From JABCPO02 sp052174015 (GTDB lineage: Bacteria > Bacillota > Clostridia > TANB77 > CAG-508), in assembly GCA_052174015.1 (NCBI GenBank), contig JBQMXM010000003.1, positions 15,724 to 79,723 on the forward strand: a stretch of 64,000 nucleotides of DNA. The letters run 5' to 3'. A program made the translations under genes and the position numbers. Shown piece by piece: positions 17,424 to 25,161 of this stretch (positions are counted from its first letter, which is position 1; each line of letters opens with the position of its first letter). The notes beneath the pieces were generated by a model, which was not told the origin of the DNA, did no database searches, and saw only the letters and a program-made list of their open reading frames with translations.

Positions 17424-19979
17424 ATGCTAAAGATATTTAATAAAAAAACATATACTCATAATGTAGATATGCAAGATAAAGAAATAATAATAAAAAATAC
17501 AAATAAAATTAAATATATGAGAAAAATAGATATAAAACAGTATGTATTAATTTTTCTAATGCTTTTGGTCTTTCTATTTGTAGGTCAAATTGCTTCTATA
17601 TCTGAAAAGCATTTATATATAGAGACACAAAAAAGCTCTCAATATGTAATGTTACCTGAAGATAAAGGGCAAAAACAAAATTACCAAAAAAATTATAAAG
17701 ATAGTGGAGGAGAAGATCCAGCAGAAGGATTCTTATCTTCAATAAAATCATTAGGAATACTTGGAGTTGTAGGTGGAATACTAAATGGACTTTTAGGATT
17801 ACTAACATGGGCTTTTACAATTATAATTACTATTTTTGTACTTGCAATTTATCTTATTTTAAGTGTATTTGTTCCAAAAACAAAAGGAGCAGATGGTAAA
17901 GGAGCAGGATTTTTCTTAACACCTGACGATATATTCTTAAATAAGATACCAATTACAAATTTAAATATGTTTATAAATCCAGATGTAAGTAAACAAGGTG
18001 GATTAACAGCATTTACAGAATCAGTAAGTGTATGGTATAGAGTATTTTACTTATTAGCAGTAGGAATATTATTCTTAGTATTACTATATATAGCTATAAA
18101 TGCTATGATAGCAAGTGTTTCAAAAGATATAGCAAAAGTAAAAACAATGCTTACAGATTGGATGGCAAGTGTTGTAATACTATTCTTACTTTCATTTATA
18201 ATCATAGCTACAATATCACTTAATAATTTCTTGGTGTCAGTAGTTGCAAAGAGTTTAGAAGCAGGTAAAGAAATAACTCCATTAAAATCAATATTAGGAG
18301 AAGTAGTTGCAGGAGCATTTAGTATTAACTTTGTAAAACAAATTGCTTCATTAGTATTATTAGTAGGATTATTAAATCAAACATTAGCATTTTTATATGC
18401 ATATATTAAGAGAACAATTAAAGTAGGATTTTTAATAATTATTGCCCCACTTATAACTATTACATATTCAATAGATAAGATGAAAGACCAAAAAGCACAA
18501 GCATTATCAATGTGGTTACAAGAATTCCTACAAACAGTATTAATACAACCATTCCATGTATTGCTATATGCATTAATAGCTGGAATGACAGTTGGAATGA
18601 TGGGAACAAAAAGATATGATATTACATATCTAATAATGGTATTAATTACATTTAGATTCTTAAAAGAAGCAGAGTCAATGCTTAAGAGTATGTTCCAATT
18701 AAGTAAAGGTACAAGTGTAAATGATGGAGAAAAATTTGCAAGCTTTATGTTTAAATTAAAACTTATTGAAAAATTTGCAAAATCAGCTGAAGATAAAAAC
18801 AAAGAGGAAAACAAAGAGGAAGAAGCAGATGGTAAATATAAGGTTTCTAACATAACTGAAACTGGAGAATCAAGAAGAAGAGAGATAGAAAAACTAACAG
18901 GAATCAGACAAGATGTAAATCAAAATAATAATCAAAATGATAATGGAAATAATGGAGAATATAATAACAATGATTCAGGTGGAGAAAATGCAAATATTAG
19001 CACTCAAGGTTCTAATAATACAATAAATGCACCTACACCAGATAAAGGAAAATTAGGATTAGCATTATCAGATAAAGTATTATCATCAAAAGGAGCAAAA
19101 TTTGCAGTAAAAGCTGGACTTGCAGAACTAGGAGTAGTTACAGCGCTAGGTTCAGGTGGAGGATTAGCAGAAGGAATAGCAGGAGGAGTTGCAGGATTTG
19201 CAACAGGTAATAAGTTAATTAAAGCAGGAGAAAAAGCTAATAAAAAACATAAAGAAAGAATGAAATTAACTTCTGAATATAAGGATAAAGTAGAAACAGA
19301 AGCACAAGAATTAAGAAACAAAAAAGATATTATATCAAATGTTACAGATCTTAACATGGATTTTGATACATCAGAAGGATTAGAAAACTTCCAAGTATAT
19401 GTAGATAATGTTATGGATAAAATGCAAACAGGAGATATAACTAAAGAATACAAAGAACATTTAAATTCATATGTAGATAAATTACAAAAAGATTTTGGAC
19501 TTACTAAAGTCGCAGCAGAAATAGAAGCTAAAAATTACGAAAAACAAGTTTTAGCAGGACAAGTAAATAAAGATGATATAAGTTCACCTGAACAAGAAAA
19601 GTTTGTAGGTTCAGTATTAGAAAAAAATATGGCAGATAAAATATCTAGTTTTAATGTTAAATATAAAACAATAAATGGAGATTATGAGGATGTAATAATA
19701 TCATCAATATATAATACACCTCAAACAGAAGAAGGAATTATAGATGGTAATGATAATGATGGTGGAACATTTAATCCAGGTCCATCTAGACCATTACCAA
19801 GACCACCACAAAGTCCACAAGACTCACCAGAACCACAAGATTCAAATACATCATCAATACCAAGACCACCAAATCCAAATAAACCTAAAGACCCAGATTC
19901 AACTAAAAAACTGAATAAACCTAAAAAAACTAATAAAAATAAAAAAACAAATAAAAAGCCTAAAAAGCCTAAAAAATAA
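17424..19979 (+). CDS. TrbL/VirB6-like polytopic membrane protein, paralogue 4
   Basis: This 851-residue protein has an N-terminal membrane span (about 38-56), a soluble loop, and a membrane region (about 105-420) with the shared motif APLITITYSIDKMKDQKAQ followed by WLQEFLQTVLIQPFHVLLY. A Gly/Ala-rich hydrophobic patch (about 560-600) leads into a helical domain with EQEKFVGSVLEKNM, related to the tail of the 14775 product. The last 70 residues are Pro-rich and then Lys-rich, and look disordered. The start follows AAAGG. It is the last gene before a strong terminator, closing the channel operon. Confidence 0.83.
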   Translation: MLKIFNKKTYTHNVDMQDKEIIIKNTNKIKYMRKIDIKQYVLIFLMLLVFLFVGQIASISEKHLYIETQKSSQYVMLPEDKGQKQNYQKNYKDSGGEDPAEGFLSSIKSLGILGVVGGILNGLLGLLTWAFTIIITIFVLAIYLILSVFVPKTKGADGKGAGFFLTPDDIFLNKIPITNLNMFINPDVSKQGGLTAFTESVSVWYRVFYLLAVGILFLVLLYIAINAMIASVSKDIAKVKTMLTDWMASVVILFLLSFIIIATISLNNFLVSVVAKSLEAGKEITPLKSILGEVVAGAFSINFVKQIASLVLLVGLLNQTLAFLYAYIKRTIKVGFLIIIAPLITITYSIDKMKDQKAQALSMWLQEFLQTVLIQPFHVLLYALIAGMTVGMMGTKRYDITYLIMVLITFRFLKEAESMLKSMFQLSKGTSVNDGEKFASFMFKLKLIEKFAKSAEDKNKEENKEEEADGKYKVSNITETGESRRREIEKLTGIRQDVNQNNNQNDNGNNGEYNNNDSGGENANISTQGSNNTINAPTPDKGKLGLALSDKVLSSKGAKFAVKAGLAELGVVTALGSGGGLAEGIAGGVAGFATGNKLIKAGEKANKKHKERMKLTSEYKDKVETEAQELRNKKDIISNVTDLNMDFDTSEGLENFQVYVDNVMDKMQTGDITKEYKEHLNSYVDKLQKDFGLTKVAAEIEAKNYEKQVLAGQVNKDDISSPEQEKFVGSVLEKNMADKISSFNVKYKTINGDYEDVIISSIYNTPQTEEGIIDGNDNDGGTFNPGPSRPLPRPPQSPQDSPEPQDSNTSSIPRPPNPNKPKDPDSTKKLNKPKKTNKNKKTNKKPKKPKK

Positions 19980-20001
19980 ATAGATAAGTAAAAAAATATA
20001 T

Positions 20002-20036
20002 AGCAACTAGATTAATAATAATTTAGTTGCTTTTTT
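20002..20036 (+). terminator. Terminator of the channel operon
   Basis: The stem AGCAACTA/TAGTTGCT is followed by six T. It separates the TrbL-like genes from the prepilin-like gene. Confidence 0.85.
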
Positions 20037-20198
20037 ATTTAGTCAAATTATTACAAACATATTAAAAATATATCTCAATATATATATACATATATATAAA
20101 TCAAGATTTTTAAGGATATACTATATATAATTAAGATAAGAAAAGTGATAATAACTAAAAAAAGAAAAGTAACAAAAAATATATAGGAGTATAAAGTA

Positions 20199-21569
20199 AT
20201 GATGAAAAAACAAAAGATAAAAGAAAGTAAGAAAAGAAATGAACAAGGTATAACACTCATTGCATTAGTACTTACAATAATAGTATTACTAATACTTGCA
20301 GGAGTAGCACTTAGTTTAGCACTTGGGCAAAATGGCTTAGTGTTTAAAGCAAAAGAAAGTAAGCAAAAACAAGAAATAGCACAAGAAAAAGACAGAATAA
20401 TGACAGCATATGGAGCAAGTTTTGATAAAGGAAAATTTAATAAAGCTATTTTTAAAGAAGAATTAAAAAATCAAGGAGTAAATTTTGATGATGAAATAGT
20501 GGGAGATGAAAATGCTACTCCACTTAACTTAAAACTTAAAACAAAACATGATGAATATACAGTTACTTATACAATAGATGATGGTAGAATAGAAACAAAA
20601 TCAATAGGGCAAAATCATTTGGCAAAATCAGAAATACAAGTTGGAGACACAATAATTTATGACCCAACAAAAGGTGTAACGGATACTAGTAAACTTACAT
20701 ACACATCACCTAAAGGGACAGCAAAAACTGGAGGTAATGGATATGCTGACCAAACAATAACAATAGATCCAACTGCCAAAGAATGGATTGTAATATCAAC
20801 TCATAATAACCAAATAAAGGTGATGGCAAAAGAACCAGTAGGAGACTATAACCAACAACTAACATTACAAGGTGGTATAGCTTGGTTATATGCAGAAGAA
20901 GAACTGCATAAAGCATGTAGTATATATGGACATGGTAAAGGAGCTAAAAAAACTACAACAACATACCAAATAGGGAATCCATATATAGGAGAAGCCAAAA
21001 CAAGAACATTAACTGATTCTGCTGCAAGAAGTATGACAATGGAAGATATAGTGCATATTATGAAAGGTGAAAGTTATACAGATTTTACAGACAAAGAGAA
21101 GAACGACTTTAATGATCAGCATAACTATAAGGCAGAATCTCAAAAAAGTCCAGAAGCATTATATCCAACAATAAGTAGCATGCAAGAAAGCGGAGAAAGT
21201 ACAACTAAACAAAGATATGAACATGAATGGTATTACATATCTAAAAATAACTACTATGATAAAGATTTAGTAGAAGATGCAGAAGTAAAAGCAAATAAGA
21301 GAAAATTAAAAGAACATATATTTAAACACAAATCTTATTGGCTTGGTTCTCGTTATGTTACTGCTAACTATAGTGGTGCGTACTTCTGTATACGTCTTAT
21401 AGACCATGAGGCTGTCTTTGGCTATGATACCTTTGATTTTAATGCTATTAAGTCTAAGGTTTCTTGTGATTACCCTGATTTAAGATTTTTGCGACCTGTG
21501 GTAATCTTAGATTCCAATGCAGATATAGTGGAGACAAGCTCAGGAAGTGGAGTATGGGAAATAAAATAA
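20199..21569 (+). CDS. Prepilin-like surface protein with cassette-like C-terminus
   Basis: The 456-residue protein begins with a basic leader ending in EQG and then ITLIALVLTIIVLLILAG, a class III (type IV pilin/pseudopilin) signal, with Ala instead of the usual Glu at mature position 5. A middle domain (about 145-320) includes VGDTIIYDPTKGVTD and LYAEEELHKA and is shared with the 28918 gene. The C-terminal domain contains YWLGSRYV and LRFLRPVVIL, the W-L-x-S and RPVV pattern of a lectin-like or FGE-like fold common in clostridial surface proteins. Codon use changes abruptly at about 21331. The start follows AGGAG at nine bases. It has its own leader and both flanking terminators, so it is a separate unit inside the secretion locus. 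No prepilin peptidase is present in the window. Confidence 0.8.
   Translation: MMKKQKIKESKKRNEQGITLIALVLTIIVLLILAGVALSLALGQNGLVFKAKESKQKQEIAQEKDRIMTAYGASFDKGKFNKAIFKEELKNQGVNFDDEIVGDENATPLNLKLKTKHDEYTVTYTIDDGRIETKSIGQNHLAKSEIQVGDTIIYDPTKGVTDTSKLTYTSPKGTAKTGGNGYADQTITIDPTAKEWIVISTHNNQIKVMAKEPVGDYNQQLTLQGGIAWLYAEEELHKACSIYGHGKGAKKTTTTYQIGNPYIGEAKTRTLTDSAARSMTMEDIVHIMKGESYTDFTDKEKNDFNDQHNYKAESQKSPEALYPTISSMQESGESTTKQRYEHEWYYISKNNYYDKDLVEDAEVKANKRKLKEHIFKHKSYWLGSRYVTANYSGAYFCIRLIDHEAVFGYDTFDFNAIKSKVSCDYPDLRFLRPVVILDSNADIVETSSGSGVWEIK
21331..21510 (+). other. Codon-use switch: putative variable cassette in prepilin-like gene
   Basis: Within this 180-base in-frame stretch the codons are CTT, GGT, CGT, GTC, GGC, GCG and TCT. 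The rest of the gene and its neighbours use TTA, GGA, AGA and GCA almost only. The stretch encodes the YWLGSRYV to RPVV part of the C-terminal domain. Flanking codons on both sides return to the local pattern. Confidence 0.6.
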
Positions 21570-21707
21570 TGTGAAAGGAAAAACTGTAAAGTATACAGAA
21601 AAATATAAAAGATTAAAAACAAATTTAATAAATAATTAGATTATAGATGTATAATTTGAGTTTTAACTTTAAATTAAAATATATTTGTAAAATATATATA
21701 TATATTT

Positions 21708-21748
21708 AAAAAGTTAGTATATAATATAAGTATACTAACTTTTATTTT
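21708..21748 (+). terminator. Terminator after prepilin-like gene
   Basis: The arms AAAGTTAGTATA and TATACTAACTTT form a 12-base-pair stem followed by TTATTTTAT. The rest of the 300-base gap 21570-21876 is AT-rich and shows nothing else I can name. Confidence 0.75.
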
Positions 21749-21876
21749 ATGTAATATATTAAATAAGATAAAAGTTTTAAATCAAAGTTTTAAATAATGT
21801 TTATAATTAAAAGATAAGAAAAATTCAATAAAATACAAAATAATTTTTTAATAATATGAATATGAAAAGGAATAAA

Positions 21877-22476
21877 ATGAAAAAAGACATAAGGAAAAGT
21901 AAGATAAATAAAAATGGTAAAATAGATAAAGATAATAAAGATAAAAGAATAAATGATTCAAATAATAGAAGAAAAAATATAATTGATTTTAAAAAGATAT
22001 TTCTACTTATATTACTTACATTTATAATTAGTGTAATTGCAGTTATAGTACAATATAATAGAGTTAAAAAAGAAAAAATATCACCTAAATATGCAAATAA
22101 TGTAACTAAAGATGATATTATTGTAGCAAGAGTGAGAGACTCAAATGAATATGATAGAATGAAAATATATTTAGGTGCAATAATTGACGATATTAATAAT
22201 AAAAGGTATGATATATTATATTCAAAATTATATCCTAAATTTAAAGAAAACTATTTTAAAACAGAAGAAGAATTTAAAAGATATTTAGAATTAGTATATC
22301 CACAAAATGCAAGTATAGTACATAAAAACTTTGAAAAAATAGGGGATTACTATGTTTTAGAAGTAGGGATTATTAATAGTAATAACTTATCAGATTACAA
22401 AAATATATATAAAACATATTTTGTATTTAAAGAATCAGGATTTAATAATTATTATTTTTCTTTTAGTAAGAACTAA
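21877..22476 (+). CDS. Bitopic protein with NTF2/VirB8-like extracellular domain
   Basis: The 199-residue protein has a very basic N-terminus, one membrane span (about 40-62) and a small exported alpha/beta domain (about 85-199) with the helix pattern of the NTF2-like fold (YLGAIIDDINNKRYDILYS, then paired strands). VirB8 proteins of type IV secretion systems and TcpC-like proteins of Gram-positive conjugation have this layout. I chose ATG at 21877 because AAAAGGA precedes it by six bases; two ATGs upstream at 21856 and 21862 have no site. It heads a four-gene run with similar bitopic proteins. The fold call is inference from pattern. Confidence 0.65.
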   Translation: MKKDIRKSKINKNGKIDKDNKDKRINDSNNRRKNIIDFKKIFLLILLTFIISVIAVIVQYNRVKKEKISPKYANNVTKDDIIVARVRDSNEYDRMKIYLGAIIDDINNKRYDILYSKLYPKFKENYFKTEEEFKRYLELVYPQNASIVHKNFEKIGDYYVLEVGIINSNNLSDYKNIYKTYFVFKESGFNNYYFSFSKN

Positions 22477-22521
22477 TATAATTTAAATAATATATAATAT
22501 AATAAATAATAAGGGGAATAT

Positions 22522-23499
22522 ATGATAGTAACAAAACTATTTAGATTAATTGAAGATTATATACGAAAAAATAAAAATGGACTTTTTTTCATAATATTAA
22601 TATTTGCAATACTTATAAATATTAATTTGATATATAATAAATTAAATGTTAGAACTAAACCAATAGTTGCAAATAATAAGGATTTACCTATATTTTCAGA
22701 TACATTAAAGTTTCCAAATAAAATAAATACAGAAGGAAAAGAATTAATTAATAAGTTTTTAAATTATGCTAAAGAAGAAAAATATGACAAAGCAGTAGAA
22801 ATGCTAGATAAAGAAAATTTAGAACAATCATTTGAAAATAAGTATGAAGCAATAGGATATATAAAAGAGATATATGGTAATAAGATGTATGATGTGCGTG
22901 CATATTCAAAAAAAGACAATCATTATATATTTCAAGTAAAAGTATTTGATGATTTTTTAGCAACAGGATTAACAGATTCAAAATTTAATTATTATGATTC
23001 AAAAATAGTTATAAAAAATGATAAGGGAAATCTAAAACTAAGAATCAAAGGATATATTGAAACAAAATCAATTAAAGGGATGTATGAAGATAATAACTTA
23101 AAAGTAGAACTTTTAAATAAAAGAGTATGGGAAACGAAAGAAATATATACAATGAAAATCACAAATAGAACAGGACATACTTTAGTAGTTTCAGATCATA
23201 ATCCAGAAGCAGGCTTACAAATTGGATTAGATTTAGGAAAATCAAAAAGAAAAAATAAGAATAGATCAATAATATCACTTGCTCCATATGAGACAAAAGA
23301 AGTAAGTGCAATGTTTGATAAATTTTCAACTGAAAGTACAGAAGAATATGGTATAATATTAGATACAATTAGAATATATAAAAAATATCAAAATGTAGGT
23401 TCAACAATATATGATAATAATATATTAAATGAAAACAAGAAAAATATAGTTACCCAATATTCAATAACGATAAATATTGAAAAAAATGAAAGGAAATAA
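22522..23499 (+). CDS. Bitopic protein with NTF2-like and beta-sandwich domains
   Basis: This 325-residue protein has one span (about 19-39), a helical then stranded domain (about 70-175, INKFLNYAKEEKYDKAVEML) resembling an NTF2-like module, and a C-terminal domain (about 185-325) of beta-strands with ITNRTGHTLVVSD and SLAPYETKEV, as in immunoglobulin-like sandwiches. It follows a similar bitopic protein and precedes the J-domain gene by two bases. Start at 22522 follows AAGGGGA. A VirB8-like scaffold role is plausible; no specific family is recognised. Confidence 0.62.
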   Translation: MIVTKLFRLIEDYIRKNKNGLFFIILIFAILININLIYNKLNVRTKPIVANNKDLPIFSDTLKFPNKINTEGKELINKFLNYAKEEKYDKAVEMLDKENLEQSFENKYEAIGYIKEIYGNKMYDVRAYSKKDNHYIFQVKVFDDFLATGLTDSKFNYYDSKIVIKNDKGNLKLRIKGYIETKSIKGMYEDNNLKVELLNKRVWETKEIYTMKITNRTGHTLVVSDHNPEAGLQIGLDLGKSKRKNKNRSIISLAPYETKEVSAMFDKFSTESTEEYGIILDTIRIYKKYQNVGSTIYDNNILNENKKNIVTQYSITINIEKNERK

Positions 23500-23501
23500 C
23501 A

Positions 23502-24176
23502 ATGAAAACATATTATGATGTTTTAGAAGTAAGCAGTAAGGCTGGAACAGAAGTTATAAATAGGGCTCATAAAGTTTTAGTAAAAAAGTATCATCCAGAC
23601 TTACAACTAGATGAACAAAGTAAAAAAGAAGCAGCACAAAAAATGATAGAGATAAATGCTGCATATGAAGTATTATCAGATGAAAATAAGAGAGCAAAAT
23701 ATGATGCAGAATTAAAAAGAGAAGAAGAAATAGCTAAACAAAAAGAATTAGAAAAAATGCAAAGAAATTCTCAAGTTAGATATAGTACAAAAAGTGATAA
23801 TAATACACATTTAAATGTTCAAGATAATTCAAGTGATAATGTAGTTGGATATAATAATGCAGAAGATATGCAAAATTATCAAAACGAATTCTATAAAATG
23901 GCATATGAAACAGAACGAAAAAGACAACAAATGTTAAGAGATATGGAAATAGAACATTATAGGAGAATGGGATATAAGATTGTGTATCCTGTAACAATGA
24001 GAGAAATGATTACAAGAGCAATAATTATATTAGTATTTTTAGTAATATTTATAGCAATGTTCAATATACCATTCTTTGATAATCAAGTACATGAATTCTT
24101 TAAAGAAAATACATTTACAGAAGGTATATATAGGTTACTTAAAAATATATTTACATTTAAATGGTTAGGTGGTTAA
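23502..24176 (+). CDS. Membrane-anchored J-domain (DnaJ-like) protein
   Basis: Residues 3-70 are a J-domain with the essential HPD at 31-33 and the closing DENKRAKYDAEL. J-domains stimulate ATP hydrolysis by DnaK-type chaperones. The Gly/Phe and zinc-finger regions of true DnaJ are absent. A polar, Asn/Gln-rich linker leads to one membrane span (about 168-188) and a short C-terminal segment, so the J-domain faces the cytoplasm if the tail is outside. It follows the 22522 gene by two bases and is followed after two bases by the cyclophilin-like gene, so it belongs to the same operon. It probably recruits DnaK to the secretion apparatus or its substrates; that is inference. Confidence 0.88.
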   Translation: MKTYYDVLEVSSKAGTEVINRAHKVLVKKYHPDLQLDEQSKKEAAQKMIEINAAYEVLSDENKRAKYDAELKREEEIAKQKELEKMQRNSQVRYSTKSDNNTHLNVQDNSSDNVVGYNNAEDMQNYQNEFYKMAYETERKRQQMLRDMEIEHYRRMGYKIVYPVTMREMITRAIIILVFLVIFIAMFNIPFFDNQVHEFFKENTFTEGIYRLLKNIFTFKWLGG

Positions 24177-24178
24177 AA

Positions 24179-25042
24179 ATGGATAAAAAAACAACTAGGA
24201 TTATAGCAATGATGATAGTACTTGGAATAATAGCAGTAACTATAATAGTGGTTATGGCAGTATTCTTAGTAAATAAAAAAATACAAACAGCAGATATTAA
24301 TAAGAAAAAAGCAGAAGTACCAGCAGGAGCTAATGTTCCAACACAAGAAAGATTAGATACAATAACTGAAACTAAAATTATAAAAGATACAGGAACAGAT
24401 AAAATACCAACAAATTTTAAAAATGTTAATTATACAGAAACAGCTAAATATCAATTTAAAAAAATAGAGTATGGAGATGACTATTTAGAAATAAAATTTA
24501 AAAATGGACCAATATTTAAAATAAAATTATTTAATAAAATATCACCAAATATATGTAAAGAATTAGAAGAATTATCTAAAACTGGTAAATTAAATAATTT
24601 AATATCAGGTGGATGTACATTTGCAGACTTACATATAGGTTATAGGGACCCATATAAGACAATATTTTCAAAATCATATATAGATGATATAAACTATAAT
24701 TTAGTGCCATATAAAGGAGCTTTAATAACAGAAATAATTACAGATGAAAAAGGAAATTATATAAAAAATACTATGAAGATAGTTTTAGATAATTTATCAC
24801 CAGATGATGAAACATATCTAAATAACTATAATTTTCCAGAAGCATTAAAAACAGAAGCTAAAAATAGGGGTGGAAAATATTATAGAGAATACTTACAAAA
24901 TGTAGTAATAGGACAAATGGTAGGTGAGATAGATAAATTAGAAGAATATATAACTAATGTAGACAAGACACAAAAAACTACTGAAGCAGAAGGAGTAGTA
25001 ATAGAGATAGAATACATTAAATATATAAAGAATAGTCAATAG
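24179..25042 (+). CDS. Membrane-anchored divergent cyclophilin-like protein
   Basis: The 287-residue protein has one N-terminal span (about 8-31) and an exported domain. IFKIKLFNKISPNICKEL resembles the first strand and helix of cyclophilins (IxIELYPxxAPxTVxNF), and the end NVVIGQMVGEIDKLEEYI with VVIEIEYIKYI matches their closing segment (VFGKVxxGMDVVDxI ... VVIxSV). The central catalytic motifs of cyclophilin (FHRV, GGD) are not recognisable, so it may bind peptides without isomerase activity. I start it at 24179, where AGGTGG lies upstream and only two bases follow the J-domain stop; the ATG at 24161 would overlap. Family assignment is moderate. Confidence 0.6.
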   Translation: MDKKTTRIIAMMIVLGIIAVTIIVVMAVFLVNKKIQTADINKKKAEVPAGANVPTQERLDTITETKIIKDTGTDKIPTNFKNVNYTETAKYQFKKIEYGDDYLEIKFKNGPIFKIKLFNKISPNICKELEELSKTGKLNNLISGGCTFADLHIGYRDPYKTIFSKSYIDDINYNLVPYKGALITEIITDEKGNYIKNTMKIVLDNLSPDDETYLNNYNFPEALKTEAKNRGGKYYREYLQNVVIGQMVGEIDKLEEYITNVDKTQKTTEAEGVVIEIEYIKYIKNSQ

Positions 25043-25071
25043 GAAATGATTAATATATAAATTTAAAATAA

Positions 25072-25110
25072 ATACAAGCTATAATATTTAAATTATAGCT
25101 TGTATTTATT
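25072..25110. terminator. Bidirectional terminator
   Basis: The arms ATACAAGCTATAAT and ATTATAGCTTGTAT form a perfect 14-base-pair stem with a six-base loop and AT-rich tails on both sides. It ends the plus-strand secretion genes and the convergent ABC exporter genes. Confidence 0.75.
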
Positions 25111-25161
25111 CATTATTCGTTTTAAAATTAATTTTATTAAACTAAATTAAATTAAACTTAT

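Noticed and set aside
3090..25042. Integrative conjugative element
   Set aside because: No integrase, relaxase, coupling protein or flanking direct repeats seen in the window, although the tRNA genes next to it would be a plausible attachment site; kept only as an alternative.
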